Assembly: GCF_020883535.1 (NCBI RefSeq)
Contig: NZ_CP086654.1
Coordinates: 1,116,001 to 1,180,000, forward strand
Direction: 5' to 3'
Length of the DNA stretch: 64,000 bases
From: Staphylococcus ratti
Lineage (GTDB): Bacteria; Bacillota; Bacilli; Staphylococcales; Staphylococcaceae
The position numbers and the translations under genes were made by a program. The notes below the pieces were generated by a model. The model saw only the letters and a list, made by a program, of their open reading frames with translations. It did not search any database and was not told the origin of the DNA. Below, in pieces: positions 30,463 through 43,489 of the stretch (position 1 is its first letter; each line of letters starts with the position of its first letter).

Positions 30463-31461
30463 ATGCTTACGAGTGGTTTTATTTCTTTTGTCATTATTGC
30501 AGTTCTTATTATTGTTGCATTAATGATACTATTTTCTTTTGTTCCTGTCGGTTTATGGATTTCTGCATTAGCGGCAGGCGTACATGTTGGAATTGGAACA
30601 TTAGTAGGTATGCGTCTACGTCGTGTTTCACCTAGAAAAGTAATTGGTCCATTAATTAAAGCGCATAAAGCAGGTTTGAAATTAACTACAAATCAACTTG
30701 AATCACATTACTTAGCTGGCGGTAACGTTGACCGTGTTGTAGATGCTAACATCGCAGCGCAACGTGCAGACATTAACTTGCCTTTCGAACGTGGTGCAGC
30801 GATTGACCTTGCTGGACGTGACGTTTTAGAAGCTGTACAAATGTCAGTTAATCCTAAAGTGATTGAAACACCGTTTATTGCAGGTGTAGCTATGAATGGT
30901 ATTGAAGTAAAAGCGAAAGCGCGAATTACAGTACGCGCGAACATCTCTCGTTTAGTTGGGGGAGCAGGTGAAGATACTATCATTGCACGTGTAGGTGAAG
31001 GTATTGTATCTACTATCGGGTCAAGTCAACATCACACAGAAGTTCTTGAAAACCCTGATAACATTTCTAAAACTGTACTAAGTAAAGGTCTAGACTCAGG
31101 TACGGCATTTGAAATCTTATCGATTGATATTGCTGATGTAGACATTAGTAAAAACATTGGTGCAGATTTACAAACAGAACAAGCTATTGCAGATAAAAAC
31201 ATTGCGCAAGCTAAAGCTGAAGAGCGTCGTGCAATGGCTGTAGCACAAGAGCAAGAAATGAAAGCACGTGTTCAAGAAATGCATGCCAAAGTTGTTGAAG
31301 CTGAAGCTGAAGTACCACTTGCGATGGCTGAAGCGCTTCGCTCAGGTAATATCGGCGTCAAAGATTATTACAACTTAAAAAACATTGAAGCTGATACAGG
31401 TATGAGAGAAGCAATTAATAAAAGTTCACAAAAATCACAAGAAGATAAAAGTGAACAGTAA
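30463..31461 (+). CDS. floA: Flotillin-like protein FloA
   Basis: The 332-residue protein has an N-terminal membrane segment (about residues 5-45), an SPFH/PHB domain ([24 protein letters not shown]) and a long Ala/Glu-rich helical tail ([16 protein letters not shown]). Flotillins organise functional membrane microdomains. AAAGGAG precedes the ATG. It sits between nfeD and a small membrane protein gene, as in Bacillus yqeZ-yqfA-yqfB. Confidence 0.93.
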   Translation: MLTSGFISFVIIAVLIIVALMILFSFVPVGLWISALAAGVHVGIGTLVGMRLRRVSPRKVIGPLIKAHKAGLKLTTNQLESHYLAGGNVDRVVDANIAAQRADINLPFERGAAIDLAGRDVLEAVQMSVNPKVIETPFIAGVAMNGIEVKAKARITVRANISRLVGGAGEDTIIARVGEGIVSTIGSSQHHTEVLENPDNISKTVLSKGLDSGTAFEILSIDIADVDISKNIGADLQTEQAIADKNIAQAKAEERRAMAVAQEQEMKARVQEMHAKVVEAEAEVPLAMAEALRSGNIGVKDYYNLKNIEADTGMREAINKSSQKSQEDKSEQ

Positions 31462-31473
31462 TGAGGTGAGGCT

Positions 31474-32076
31474 ATGAGCATCGGAATGATAATTTTTGTC
31501 ATTACTATTGTCATCTCGATTATTTCGGCAATTAATGATAAAAGTCATGAAAAGCGTAAACAATCGCCTCAACAACCTCCAAAATCAGATCAACCCAAAT
31601 CTTTTATGGAAAAAGTTGAAAAAACCTTAAAAGATTTGGAAAAAGAATTTGATACAGAATCTAACGAAGATACTGCGTCACCTAAAGAAGAACAACCCAA
31701 ACCAAAGCCACAAAAAACGGCTAAAAAGGAATCTAAACCTACAGCATCCCAATCTGAGCGTGTAAATCATTCTCAAAAAGAGCAGCAAAATATTGAAAAA
31801 GAATTGTTAACTATGCTTAAAGGGGATATTGATTCATTAAATGACTCATTAAATCGTGAACGCCAAAAGCACATAGAGCGCATAGAGCGTCGCGCTAGGG
31901 ATATCATTGATGACAAATATCTTTCACCAAGAACAAAGCGTATCAAACTCAAACAGTTGTTGACTAATTCAAAGCAAGCACAAACTGATAAAGGGGATTT
32001 AACTTTCTCTGATAATGAAGTTGTTAATGGGATTATTTGGTCAGAAGTTATTGATAAACGTAAACAATTAAGTTAA
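31474..32076 (+). CDS. Membrane-anchored hypothetical protein of the nfeD-floA operon
   Basis: The 200-residue protein has one N-terminal hydrophobic helix (about residues 2-20), then a highly charged Pro, Lys and Glu-rich linker (about 28-110), and a C-terminal helical part with RQKHIERIERRARDIIDDKY. I do not recognise a functional domain. It starts 12 bases after floA behind GAGGTGAGG and is followed by a terminator, so it is the last gene of the flotillin operon. A role with FloA or NfeD at the membrane is inferred only from position. Confidence 0.75.
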   Translation: MSIGMIIFVITIVISIISAINDKSHEKRKQSPQQPPKSDQPKSFMEKVEKTLKDLEKEFDTESNEDTASPKEEQPKPKPQKTAKKESKPTASQSERVNHSQKEQQNIEKELLTMLKGDIDSLNDSLNRERQKHIERIERRARDIIDDKYLSPRTKRIKLKQLLTNSKQAQTDKGDLTFSDNEVVNGIIWSEVIDKRKQLS

Positions 32077-32133
32077 CTCACTTTCTTTAGTTTCAAAAGA
32101 TGAGACAGAATGCTATTAAGTATCATGTTTCCA

Positions 32134-32175
32134 AGGAGCGAACACATTATGATGTTCGCTCCTCTTTCTGTCTTA
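32134..32175 (+). terminator. Terminator after the flotillin operon
   Basis: AGGAGCGAACA (32134-32144) pairs perfectly with TGTTCGCTCCT (32153-32163). An outer pair, AGACAGAA (32103-32110) with TTCTGTCT (32166-32173), can extend the structure. Confidence 0.75.
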
Positions 32176-32373
32176 TAAATTTTATTTATTTCTTTCAAAT
32201 TCATAACTCTTAGAATAAATCCGCATAAGAAAATCAATTTATTCTAGTACAAATAAGTGACTTTAACAGTTTGTGACATGATATAATAGAGTTGAACATG
32301 TTAGGTTAATTATGGAAACATTCAAACATGTTTGGTACATTAATCATACATTATTCAGTAAAGGAGTTAGTTT
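32176..32373 (+). promoter_or_regulatory. Leader and candidate promoter of phoH
   Basis: A perfect -10 TATAAT (32282-32287) lies about 85 bases before phoH; the -35 is not clear (GTGACT at 32257-32262 with 19-base spacing). No gene is seen. The phoH ribosome binding site AAAGGAG is at 32360-32366. Confidence 0.45.
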
Positions 32374-33321
32374 ATGCCTGAAATGATTCAAATCGATGAC
32401 ATTCATCAAGCACAAGCTTTGTTTGGTAACAATGATGAATATATTTATCTTATAGAAGATGCGTTTGATGTCGTCATCCATGCAAGGGGTCAAGAAGTGG
32501 CTGTACAAGGTCAACAACTTAATGAGGTAACAAAAGCTGAGTCAGTATTAAAAAATCTCCTAAAAGTGATAGAGCAAGGCGCAACAATATCTGTTAAAGA
32601 TGTCCAAGCTGCTATAAAAATGGCTAAAAATGACACAATTGAGCAACTCATTGATCTTTATGAAGAGGAGATTGCTAGAGACGCGCATGGTAAAATCATT
32701 CGCGCTAAAACGATGGGCCAAAGAATGTATATTCATGCAATCAAAAACAATGATTTAGTTTTTGGTATAGGACCAGCTGGTACGGGGAAAACTTTCTTAG
32801 CTGTTGTCGTTGCCGCTAAAGCCTTGCGCGCAGGTCAGGTAAAACGTATTGTATTAACACGTCCAGCCGTAGAAGCAGGCGAATCTTTAGGATTCTTGCC
32901 TGGTGATTTAAAGGAGAAAGTCGATCCTTACCTACGTCCGTTATACGATGGCTTGAATACCGTGTTAGGTGCTGAAGCCACTGAGCGATTAATTGAGCGT
33001 GGTGTTATAGAAATTGCACCCCTTGCTTATATGCGAGGTCGTACGTTAGAAGATGCTTTCGTTATTTTAGATGAAGCACAAAACACTACTCACGCACAAA
33101 TGAAAATGTTTTTGACACGTCTAGGTTTCGGCTCAAAAATGGTAGTCACTGGCGATAAAACCCAAATCGACTTACCGAGAGGAATTAAAAGTGGTTTGAT
33201 AGAAGCCGAATCCCGTTTGAAGGCGATCAAAGGCTTAAGTATTCAATATTTAGATCAAGCTGATGTTGTACGTCATCCATTAGTAGGGCGTATTATTTCA
33301 CGTTATGAGGAGGAAGCTTGA
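32374..33321 (+). CDS. phoH: PhoH family ATPase
   Basis: The 315-residue protein has the P-loop [31 protein letters not shown], and the Walker B DEAQNTT, all standard for PhoH ATPases. The exact cellular role is unsettled; it is regularly paired with ybeY and linked to RNA metabolism. Here the TGA of phoH shares a base with the ybeY ATG, so the two are coupled. Confidence 0.93.
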   Translation: MPEMIQIDDIHQAQALFGNNDEYIYLIEDAFDVVIHARGQEVAVQGQQLNEVTKAESVLKNLLKVIEQGATISVKDVQAAIKMAKNDTIEQLIDLYEEEIARDAHGKIIRAKTMGQRMYIHAIKNNDLVFGIGPAGTGKTFLAVVVAAKALRAGQVKRIVLTRPAVEAGESLGFLPGDLKEKVDPYLRPLYDGLNTVLGAEATERLIERGVIEIAPLAYMRGRTLEDAFVILDEAQNTTHAQMKMFLTRLGFGSKMVVTGDKTQIDLPRGIKSGLIEAESRLKAIKGLSIQYLDQADVVRHPLVGRIISRYEEEA

Positions 33322-33785
33322 TGTTTACAATTGATTTTACGGATCATACTGGAGAAGTTCAAAATGAATGGTACCAACAAATTGAATCATTATTAACATT
33401 TGCGAAAGAAAGTGAACAAATTGAGGATGATGCCGAATTATCTGTTTCATTCGTAGATAAAGCAGAAATACAGGCAATAAACCGTGATTATCGCGACAAA
33501 GATAAAGTCACAGATGTTATTTCATTTGCTTTTGAAGAAGATGAAACCGTATTTGAAGGTATGGACATGCCACGCGTTTTAGGCGACATTATTATTTGTA
33601 CAGATGTCGCTTTGGAACAAGCGAAACAATACAACCATTCTTTTGAACGAGAATTGGGCTTTTTGGCTTTACATGGTTTTCTACATTTATTAGGGTACGA
33701 CCATATGACAGAGGCTGAAGAAAAAGAAATGTTTAAACGACAAGAAGAGATATTAAATGCATTTGGTTTGACGAGGGATATATGA
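33321..33785 (+). CDS. ybeY: rRNA maturation endoribonuclease YbeY
   Basis: The 154-residue protein carries the zinc motif [11 protein letters not shown] and the [11 protein letters not shown] and GDIIICTD segments of the UPF0054/YbeY family, which acts in 16S rRNA 3' end processing and quality control. ATG 33321 overlaps the phoH stop; GAGGAGGA lies upstream. Its end overlaps dgkA by 4 bases. Confidence 0.94.
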   Translation: MFTIDFTDHTGEVQNEWYQQIESLLTFAKESEQIEDDAELSVSFVDKAEIQAINRDYRDKDKVTDVISFAFEEDETVFEGMDMPRVLGDIIICTDVALEQAKQYNHSFERELGFLALHGFLHLLGYDHMTEAEEKEMFKRQEEILNAFGLTRDI

Positions 33786-34120
33786 TTAAACGTTTTAAGC
33801 CAGCATTTAATGGAGGATTAACATTACTCCGTAAAGATGCTAATTTCTTATACCATATATGTTGTGCAGTGCTTGTCGTTTTATTAGGTTGGTATTTTAA
33901 CATTTCAATGATTGAATGGTTGTTTTTATTGATTGCTATCTTTGGTGTTTTAATTACTGAAGCACTCAATACAGCAATCGAATACGCAGTAGATTTAACG
34001 ACGAAAGAGTATCATATTTGGGCAAAATATGCGAAGGATGTTGCTGCATTTAGTGTTTTGCTAGCATCTATTTTTGCAGTAATCGTAGGAAGCTTGATTT
34101 TTATTCCTAAAATATTTTAA
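33782..34120 (+). CDS. dgkA: Diacylglycerol/undecaprenol kinase family protein
   Basis: The 112-residue membrane protein has three predicted helices and the kinase motif [15 protein letters not shown] with the catalytic and metal-binding Glu and Asn residues. Gram-positive members phosphorylate undecaprenol rather than diacylglycerol, recycling the lipid carrier of the cell wall. It overlaps ybeY (ATGA) and precedes cdd. Confidence 0.9.
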   Translation: MIKRFKPAFNGGLTLLRKDANFLYHICCAVLVVLLGWYFNISMIEWLFLLIAIFGVLITEALNTAIEYAVDLTTKEYHIWAKYAKDVAAFSVLLASIFAVIVGSLIFIPKIF

Positions 34121-34134
34121 GGGCGTGATATTGA

Positions 34135-34539
34135 ATGAGTTATACAGAGAAACATTTTAATGAGGTAAGAAAGGCACAACAAAATGCCTATGCACCCTAT
34201 AGTAATTTCAAGGTAGGGGCTTATTTAGTAACAAAAGATGGACAAGCGTTCTATGGCGGAAACGTAGAAAACGCTGCATATCCTGCAGCAATCTGCGCTG
34301 AAAGATCCGCTCTAGTTTCTGCGATTGCACAAGGTTATCGACCTGGAGATTTCGAATCCATTACGGTAACTGTAGATAGTCCAGAAGTCTCTTCGCCATG
34401 CGGAACTTGTCGCCAAGTGCTAAAAGAATTATGCGACGATGAAATGCCAGTTTATATGACAAATCAAACAGGAGAAATGAAAGTTTTGACTGTAGCACAA
34501 TTATTACCTCATGGATTTTCAGGAAAGGATTTAACATAA
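34135..34539 (+). CDS. cdd: Cytidine deaminase
   Basis: The 134-residue zinc enzyme deaminates cytidine and deoxycytidine in pyrimidine salvage. [14 protein letters not shown] holds the Cys ligand and catalytic Glu, and PCGTCRQ the other two Cys ligands. It lies directly upstream of era (one-base gap) in the conserved ybeY-dgkA-cdd-era-recO order. Confidence 0.95.
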   Translation: MSYTEKHFNEVRKAQQNAYAPYSNFKVGAYLVTKDGQAFYGGNVENAAYPAAICAERSALVSAIAQGYRPGDFESITVTVDSPEVSSPCGTCRQVLKELCDDEMPVYMTNQTGEMKVLTVAQLLPHGFSGKDLT

Positions 34540-34540
34540 T

Positions 34541-35437
34541 ATGAGTGAATATAAGTCAGGCTTTGTAACTATTATTGGGCGACCCAATGTTGGAAAATCT
34601 ACATTTGTCAACCGTGTAATCGGTCATAAAATCGCGATTATGTCTGATAAAGCGCAAACAACACGAAACAAAATTCAAGGTGTCATGACAACAGATGATG
34701 CTCAAATTGTATTTTTAGATACACCAGGCATTCATAAACCTAAACATAAATTAGGCGATTATATGATGAAAGTTGCCAAAAATACATTGTCAGAGATTGA
34801 TGCTGTAATGTTTATGGTAAACGTGAATGAAGAGATTGGGCGCGGTGATGAATACATTATGGAAATGTTAAAAACAGTAAAAACACCGGTTTTTTTAGTA
34901 TTAAATAAAATCGATTTAATTCATCCGGATGCTTTAATGCCTAAAATTGAAGCGTATCAAAAATACATGTCTTTCACTGAAATTATTCCGATATCAGCGC
35001 TTGAAGGTTTAAATATCGAACATTTCCTTTCTGTTTTAAAATCATACTTACCTGAAGGTCCTCAATATTATCCGGACGGCCAAATTTCTGATCATCCGGA
35101 ACAATTTGTAGTAAGTGAGCTTATACGTGAAAAAATTTTAGAGACGACAAGCGAAGAAATACCACATTCCATTGGCGTGAATGTCGAACGAATGATTCAA
35201 GAATCTGAAGATCGTGTGCATATCGAGGCTACTATCTACGTAGAACGAGATTCTCAAAAGGGCATCGTTATAGGAAAAGGTGGTAAAAAATTAAAACTTA
35301 TCGGGCAACGTGCTCGAATGGATATTGAGCATTTGCTCGGTTCTAAAGTATATTTAGAACTCTGGGTAAAAGTTCAAAAAGACTGGAGAAACAAATCTAA
35401 GTTCATTAAACAAATGGGCTACGTTGAAGATGAATAA
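34541..35437 (+). CDS. era: GTPase Era
   Basis: The 298-residue protein has GRPNVGKST (G1), DTPGIHKP (G3) and NKIDLI (G4), followed by a C-terminal KH domain with [10 protein letters not shown] that binds the 3' end of 16S rRNA. It is essential for 30S maturation. It begins one base after cdd. Confidence 0.96.
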   Translation: MSEYKSGFVTIIGRPNVGKSTFVNRVIGHKIAIMSDKAQTTRNKIQGVMTTDDAQIVFLDTPGIHKPKHKLGDYMMKVAKNTLSEIDAVMFMVNVNEEIGRGDEYIMEMLKTVKTPVFLVLNKIDLIHPDALMPKIEAYQKYMSFTEIIPISALEGLNIEHFLSVLKSYLPEGPQYYPDGQISDHPEQFVVSELIREKILETTSEEIPHSIGVNVERMIQESEDRVHIEATIYVERDSQKGIVIGKGGKKLKLIGQRARMDIEHLLGSKVYLELWVKVQKDWRNKSKFIKQMGYVEDE

Positions 35438-35459
35438 TTAATGTAAGGGCGGGGTGTAC

Positions 35460-36239
35460 ATGCTCCTTAAACAAAATGGCATTATCATCAAGGCTGTAGA
35501 TTATGGAGAATCAGATCGTATTATAACAGTTTTAAATGAGTATGGCGCCAAAATCCCTATAATGGTCAGACGTGCTAAAAAAATTAAATCTGGCTATCAA
35601 GCTACAACGCAACCTTTTGTAAAAGCACTGTTTATTTATAATAAATTCCGCGGCATGGGAACACTAAATTCTGTCGATGTCATCAATTTAAATTACGACA
35701 TAAGAATGGATATTTTTACCAATAGTTATGCGAGTTTATGTTTAGAAGTCATTGAGCGATCGATAGAGAATGAAGAAGTGGAAAAAGGGATGTATCAACT
35801 ACTGAACTTTGCACTTGATCGAATCAATGAAGGGGTGTCACCACAATTGATTGCCAATATCGTCATGTTAAAGTGCCTCCCACGTTATGGTATTACACTC
35901 GAACTCGAGCGCTGTGTCATTTCTCATTCAAGCGACGCCAAAACATTTTCAGCTTATAGCTTTAAATATAATGGCGTCATCTCAAAGCAGATGCAACATC
36001 ATGATGAACACGCGGTGCCACTTTCTAACAAAACACTATATATTACAAATTTGCTTCAACACTTGACCTTAACACAAATTAATACATTGCGTATCCATCA
36101 AGACATTATTGATGAAATGTCTATGTTCATCCTTATGCTCTACAAAGAGTATGTAGGTATGTTCTTTAAGAGCCAAAGACTCATTAATCAACTCAAAAGA
36201 ACAGAGATTGATTTAGCATCTAACGATAAAAATGAATAA
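35460..36239 (+). CDS. recO: DNA repair protein RecO
   Basis: The protein (about 259 residues) has the N-terminal OB-fold (GIIIKAVDYGESDRIITVL, VRRAKKIKSG) and a helical C-terminal domain. RecO loads RecA with RecR and anneals single strands. ATG 35460 follows AAGGGCGGGG; an in-frame GTG at 35454 is too close to it. A strong bidirectional terminator separates it from the convergent glyS. Confidence 0.92.
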   Translation: MLLKQNGIIIKAVDYGESDRIITVLNEYGAKIPIMVRRAKKIKSGYQATTQPFVKALFIYNKFRGMGTLNSVDVINLNYDIRMDIFTNSYASLCLEVIERSIENEEVEKGMYQLLNFALDRINEGVSPQLIANIVMLKCLPRYGITLELERCVISHSSDAKTFSAYSFKYNGVISKQMQHHDEHAVPLSNKTLYITNLLQHLTLTQINTLRIHQDIIDEMSMFILMLYKEYVGMFFKSQRLINQLKRTEIDLASNDKNE

Positions 36240-36294
36240 CGTCATCACAAGATGAGAATGCATTGTTTGTGTCTAGTAAGTTAATACAAAAAAC

Positions 36295-36332
36295 AAAATC
36301 CCCAGTTTACATTAGCGTAAACTGGGGATTTT
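36295..36332. terminator. Bidirectional terminator between recO and glyS
   Basis: A perfect 16-bp stem joins 36295-36310 (contains TCCCCAGTTTAC) and 36317-36332, with A residues on the left and T residues on the right, so it serves both converging genes. Confidence 0.92.
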
Positions 36333-36363
36333 GACATTTTAATATATAAATACTAACCAAATA

Positions 36364-37758
36364 TTAAAATTTAACTTTTTCAGCTAAGAAGTCGTGGAGT
36401 TCATTGATTGACATACGTACTTGTTCCATCGTGTCACGGTCACGAACTGTTACTTGATTATCTTCTAATGAATCAAAGTCAAAAGTGATACAGTACGGTG
36501 TACCAATTTCATCTTGACGACGGTAACGTTTACCGATAGATTGTGACTCGTCAAAATCAACAACAAAATCCTCGCTTAATTGTTCATAAACTTTTAGCGC
36601 TTCTTTTGATAGCTTTTTACTTAATGGTAAAATCGCTGCTTTATATGGCGCTAAAGCAGGATGGAAATGTAAAACGGTACGGGCTTCTTTACTACCTTCA
36701 ACACCTTCTTCTTCATAAGCATCACATAAGAAAGCCAAAGTGACACGGTCTGCTCCTAATGAAGGTTCGATACAATATGGAATGTATTTTTCATTTGTTT
36801 CTGGATCATGGTATTTAAAGTCATCACCTGAGTGTTCGCTATGTTGTTTTAAATCAAAGTCTGTACGGCTAGCGATACCCCAAAGCTCACCCCAACCAAA
36901 CGGGAATTTGTATTCAATATCTGTTGTAGCGTTAGAGTAGTGTGATAACTCATCTTCGTCATGATCACGTAAACGTGTGTTTTCTTTATGAAGTCCTAAA
37001 TCTGTTAACCATTTCGCTGCATAATCTTTCCAATAAGATTGCCACTCAATTTCAGTACCTGGCTTACAGAAAAATTCTAATTCCATTTGTTCAAATTCAC
37101 GTGTACGGAAAATAAAGTTGCCTGGTGTAATTTCATTACGGAATGATTTACCAACTTGACCAATACCAAATGGTAATTTTTTACGCATCGAACGTTGCAC
37201 GTTTTTATAGTTCACAAAGATACCTTGTGCAGTTTCAGGACGTAAGAAAATTTCATTTGTTGAATCTTCAGTGACCCCTTGGAAAGTTTTAAACATTAAG
37301 TTGAACTGACGGATATCTGTCCAATTTGCTGTACCACTCACCGGACAAGTAATACCTTCTTCGTCAATAATGCGTTTCATTTCATCGAAGCTTAAACCAT
37401 CGGCGATAAAGTTTTCATCACCTTTTACGTTATGCATATAGTCTTCAATAATTTTGTCTGCACGGTAACGAATTTTACTGTCTTTATTATCAATCATCGG
37501 ATCATTAAAGTTACCTAAATGACCAGAAGCTTCCCACGTTTTAGGGTTCATTAAAATGGCAGCATCTAATCCAACGTTATATGGGGATTGTGTAATAAAC
37601 TTTTTCCACCAAGCTTTTTTAACATTGTTTTTTAATTCTACACCTAATGGGCCATAATCCCATGTGTTTGCTAAACCGCCATAAATTTCACTACCTGGAA
37701 AAACAAAGCCTCTATGCTTTGCAAGTTGAACAATTTTATCCATATTATTTTCCATCAT
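36364..37758 (-). CDS. glyS: Glycine-tRNA ligase (single-chain type)
   Basis: The 464-residue class II synthetase is the dimeric GlyQS type. Motif 2 includes [21 protein letters not shown] and motif 3 includes [32 protein letters not shown] is near the N-terminus. AAGGAG lies 6 bases upstream of the ATG. A T-box leader precedes it, so expression should respond to uncharged glycyl-tRNA. Confidence 0.96.
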   Translation of the reverse strand: MMENNMDKIVQLAKHRGFVFPGSEIYGGLANTWDYGPLGVELKNNVKKAWWKKFITQSPYNVGLDAAILMNPKTWEASGHLGNFNDPMIDNKDSKIRYRADKIIEDYMHNVKGDENFIADGLSFDEMKRIIDEEGITCPVSGTANWTDIRQFNLMFKTFQGVTEDSTNEIFLRPETAQGIFVNYKNVQRSMRKKLPFGIGQVGKSFRNEITPGNFIFRTREFEQMELEFFCKPGTEIEWQSYWKDYAAKWLTDLGLHKENTRLRDHDEDELSHYSNATTDIEYKFPFGWGELWGIASRTDFDLKQHSEHSGDDFKYHDPETNEKYIPYCIEPSLGADRVTLAFLCDAYEEEGVEGSKEARTVLHFHPALAPYKAAILPLSKKLSKEALKVYEQLSEDFVVDFDESQSIGKRYRRQDEIGTPYCITFDFDSLEDNQVTVRDRDTMEQVRMSINELHDFLAEKVKF

Positions 37759-37778
37759 TTAACACTCCTTAAAAAATA

Positions 37779-37945
37779 TAAAAAGCCCCAAGCCAAAGAA
37801 AATACTTTGCCTTGGGACGAATTAATATATTAATCCGCGGTTCCACCCAAATTAGTGTGTCCACTCACTTTTATTCATCTCATTAATGTAGCCATTTAAG
37901 ATGTTAAGCTTTCACTATCCTTAACTCGCTTTGCTTTAATTTTAA
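37779..37945 (-). promoter_or_regulatory. T-box leader of glyS (glycine)
   Basis: On the minus strand the T-box sequence GGGTGGAACCGCGG (about 37849-37836) is followed by a terminator in which CCCAAGGCAAAG pairs with CTTTGGCTTGGG and runs into TTTTT (down to about 37779). Upstream lies a stem I region with a candidate GGC specifier codon at 37893-37891. The short leader fits the compact glyQS type of T-box. Uncharged tRNA-Gly would favour the antiterminator. Confidence 0.9.
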
Positions 37946-37973
37946 AGTATACTTAAGAGAATCGCAAGCAAAA
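37946..37973 (-). promoter_or_regulatory. Promoter of the glyS T-box transcript
   Basis: On the minus strand TTTTGC (37973-37968), 16 bases, and TATACT (37951-37946). Confidence 0.5.
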
Positions 37974-37979
37974 TCATAA

Positions 37980-38008
37980 TTGTGTAGTTATTGATAAACC
38001 GTTATAAT
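37980..38008 (+). promoter_or_regulatory. Promoter of ccpN, divergent from glyS
   Basis: TTGTGT (37980-37985), a 17-base spacer and TATAAT (38003-38008). It leaves a leader of about 160 bases before ccpN, which includes an unused strong AAAGGAGG at 38113-38120. Confidence 0.6.
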
Positions 38009-38176
38009 GATAAATGAATGTTTTTATGAAAGTCGTATTGATAACATACTGATTTGTATACTTCATCAAATCAAAACGTTGCATATGAAAATAAATATGA
38101 TGCTAGTATCTCAAAGGAGGCATTTCTGCTATTTAATTAGCATAACCAATAAGGTTTTAAATAGACAGAGATCAAT

Positions 38177-38800
38177 ATAGAACTGAGTAAACGACAAGAA
38201 CACATTGTAGATATCGTAAAAAATTCAGGGCCTATTACGGGTGAAAAAATTGCAGAACAACTCAATTTAACGCGCGCTACGTTACGACCTGACCTAGCGA
38301 TTTTAACTATGGCGGGCTATTTGGAAGCGAGACCGCGCGTAGGGTATTTCTATTCAGGTAAATCGAGTTCTCAATTGCTTACAGAACAATTGAAACATTA
38401 TATCGTTAAAGATTACCAATCACATCCAGTTATATTAAAAAGTGATGTTACAGTTTATGATGCAATTTGTGCAATTTTCATCGAGGATGTAGGCACTTTA
38501 TTTATAGTTAATGAGGACAATGATTTGGTGGGAGTGTGCTCAAGAAAAGATTTATTACGTGCTTCTATGGCAGGGCAAGATATTCATAATATTCCTGTAA
38601 ATATTATTATGACACGTATGCCGAATATTGTTTTATTAGAAGAAGATGATTTGCTCTTATATGCAGCGAGACAAATGATTTCAAAAGAAATAGATTCGAT
38701 TCCAATCGTGAAATCTAAAGGTGCAGGTAAATATACTGTGACTGGGCGCATTTCTAAAACCACAATTACAAAACTATTCGTTTCTTTATTCGATCAATAG
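38177..38800 (+). CDS. ccpN: CcpN-type transcriptional repressor, start codon uncertain
   Basis: The product has an N-terminal helix-turn-helix (PITGEKIAEQLNLTRATLRPDLAIL) and two CBS domains (from about residue 75), matching CcpN, which represses gluconeogenic genes in Bacillus. The frame is open from 38165 to the stop, but there is no ATG, GTG or TTG before the helix-turn-helix. Homologues begin about at IELSKRQ, so the start may be ATA 38177, ATC 38171 or CTG 38183. The first ATG (38309) would remove the DNA-binding domain. Downstream is the PPDK regulator gene, as in Bacillus ccpN-yqfL. Confidence 0.75.
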   Translation: MELSKRQEHIVDIVKNSGPITGEKIAEQLNLTRATLRPDLAILTMAGYLEARPRVGYFYSGKSSSQLLTEQLKHYIVKDYQSHPVILKSDVTVYDAICAIFIEDVGTLFIVNEDNDLVGVCSRKDLLRASMAGQDIHNIPVNIIMTRMPNIVLLEEDDLLLYAARQMISKEIDSIPIVKSKGAGKYTVTGRISKTTITKLFVSLFDQ

Positions 38801-38814
38801 GGGGTCAATGACTT

Positions 38815-39639
38815 ATGACGAAAGTGAAAATTATTATTGCCTCAGACTCTGTAGGTGAAACAGCAGAGCTCGTTGCGAAAGCCTGTATTTCTCAATTTAA
38901 AAATGTTGAAAACACTTCAGATATCATTCGATATCCTTACATTGAAACTAAACAAAACATTGACGAAATTATCCAAATGGCAAAAGAAAGTAATTCTATG
39001 ATTATTTACACATTAGTACGCCCAGATATAAGAGCGTATATGGCCGAACTTATTACTGAAAATCAACTTAAGTCTGTTGATATCATGGGCCCGATTATGA
39101 ATATGATGGAAGAATCATTCCAACAACAACCTATAAACGAACCTGGAATTGTTCACAAGTTAGATGAAGATTACTTTAAAAAAATTGAAGCAATGGAGTT
39201 TGCTGTTAAATATGATGATGGTAAAGATCCTAAAGGTCTTCCTAAAGCTGATATCGTACTGATTGGTGTTTCAAGAACTTCAAAAACGCCTATTTCTCAA
39301 TACTTAGCACATAAGCGATATAAAGTGATGAACGTACCTATCGTCCCAGAAGTACAGCCTCCGGAAATGTTATTTGAAATCGATCCAAAGAAATGTATTG
39401 CGCTAAAAATAACGTCAGAAAAATTAAATGCGATTCGAAAAGAAAGATTAAAACAACTCGGTCTTTCTGATTCAGCACGTTATGCAACTGATACACGCAT
39501 AGAAGAAGAATTAGAGTACTTCAATAAAATCGTTGATCGTATCGGCTGTCCAGTGTTAGATGTTTCAGATAAAGCAATCGAAGAAACCGCGAATAATATT
39601 ATCCAGCTTATTGAGCATAACAATTTCTTTTCTAATTAA
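38815..39639 (+). CDS. Pyruvate, phosphate dikinase regulatory protein (PDRP family, YqfL)
   Basis: The 274-residue DUF299 protein has the P-loop-like [11 protein letters not shown] and begins [14 protein letters not shown]. PDRPs are bifunctional kinase/pyrophosphorylases that switch off PPDK or PEP synthase. Its position right after ccpN fits joint control of gluconeogenic flux. AGGGGGT precedes the ATG. Confidence 0.92.
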   Translation: MTKVKIIIASDSVGETAELVAKACISQFKNVENTSDIIRYPYIETKQNIDEIIQMAKESNSMIIYTLVRPDIRAYMAELITENQLKSVDIMGPIMNMMEESFQQQPINEPGIVHKLDEDYFKKIEAMEFAVKYDDGKDPKGLPKADIVLIGVSRTSKTPISQYLAHKRYKVMNVPIVPEVQPPEMLFEIDPKKCIALKITSEKLNAIRKERLKQLGLSDSARYATDTRIEEELEYFNKIVDRIGCPVLDVSDKAIEETANNIIQLIEHNNFFSN

Positions 39640-39646
39640 AATCTAA

Positions 39647-39652
39647 TATAAT
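39647..39652 (+). promoter_or_regulatory. -10 element before dnaG
   Basis: A perfect TATAAT lies about 58 bases before dnaG; the -35 (TTTCTT, 39624-39629, 17-base spacer) is weak. Confidence 0.4.
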
Positions 39653-39709
39653 ATTAAAACTGAGTTGAATGCGCTAGTTGCTATTTATGAAACGGTTAAG
39701 GTGATAAAT

Positions 39710-42621
<2,912 letters not shown>

Positions 42622-42725
42622 TTTTAAATATATTTATCTCATATTTGTGATTGAATCATAAAAAGAGCATAGCTAACTCGCTTTAATCGCTCGCATATCT
42701 TTGATTCCATACAGATAGATTCATG

Positions 42726-42792
42726 AAAGGGAGATTACAGTTTTATCAATGTGCGATAACATTCGATGTACTGTTTGAACTCCCTTATTTTT
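42726..42792 (+). terminator. Long-loop terminator or leader hairpin between rpoD and trmK
   Basis: AAGGGAG (42727-42733) pairs with CTCCCTT (42780-42786) and an inner TACAGT pairs with ACTGT; T-rich sequence follows. It lies close to the trmK start and could act as either terminator or leader structure. Confidence 0.5.
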
Positions 42793-42811
42793 ATATTAAA
42801 GGAGCGTCACC

Positions 42812-43489
42812 ATGATTCAAATTAATCGTCGATTGTTAAAAGTAAGCGAATACATTAAAGGATCTAAACTTGCTGATATCGGGTCCGATCATGCCTACTT
42901 GCCTATTTATGCGATTCAAAACAATCAAATAGAAACAGCAATTGCTGGAGAAATCATAAAAGGGCCTTTTACTGCTGCTCAAAAGAGCGTCGCTATGCAC
43001 GGTCTATCAAAACAAATTGACGTTCGTCTTGGAGATGGTCTAACTGTTTTAGGAGAAACAGATGAAGTAGATACCGTTACGATTTGCGGTATGGGTGGAC
43101 CATTAATCGCCCGAATCTTAAAGAATGGATGGCATCATATCCCTAATCGACCACGTTTATTATTACAATCTAATATACAATCCGAACCCATCCGACGTTT
43201 TTTACAAGAAAATAAGTATAAAATCATCACAGAAGTTTTAGTTAAAGAACGTGCCCACATTTATGAAATCATTGTTGCTGAAAAAGGGGAAATGCATTTA
43301 ACGGACAAAGATTTTAAATTCGGTCCTTTTTTACATACGAATGTTAATGAATTATTTATTGAAAAATGGGAACGTGAATTGGAGGCGCTAGATGAAATTA
43401 AAAAGCATTTAGATCCAGAAAAACATCAACAACGCTACCAAGAAATCACACATCAACAATTACTCATTAAAGAGGTGTTGAATCAATGA
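42812..43489 (+). CDS. trmK: tRNA (adenine(22)-N1)-methyltransferase TrmK
   Basis: The 225-residue enzyme has the SAM motif LADIGSDHAYLP and the catalytic-region CGMGGPLIARIL typical of TrmK/YqfN. It methylates A22 of tRNAs. AAAGGAG precedes the ATG. It overlaps the following gene by four bases (ATGA). Confidence 0.93.
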   Translation: MIQINRRLLKVSEYIKGSKLADIGSDHAYLPIYAIQNNQIETAIAGEIIKGPFTAAQKSVAMHGLSKQIDVRLGDGLTVLGETDEVDTVTICGMGGPLIARILKNGWHHIPNRPRLLLQSNIQSEPIRRFLQENKYKIITEVLVKERAHIYEIIVAEKGEMHLTDKDFKFGPFLHTNVNELFIEKWERELEALDEIKKHLDPEKHQQRYQEITHQQLLIKEVLNQ

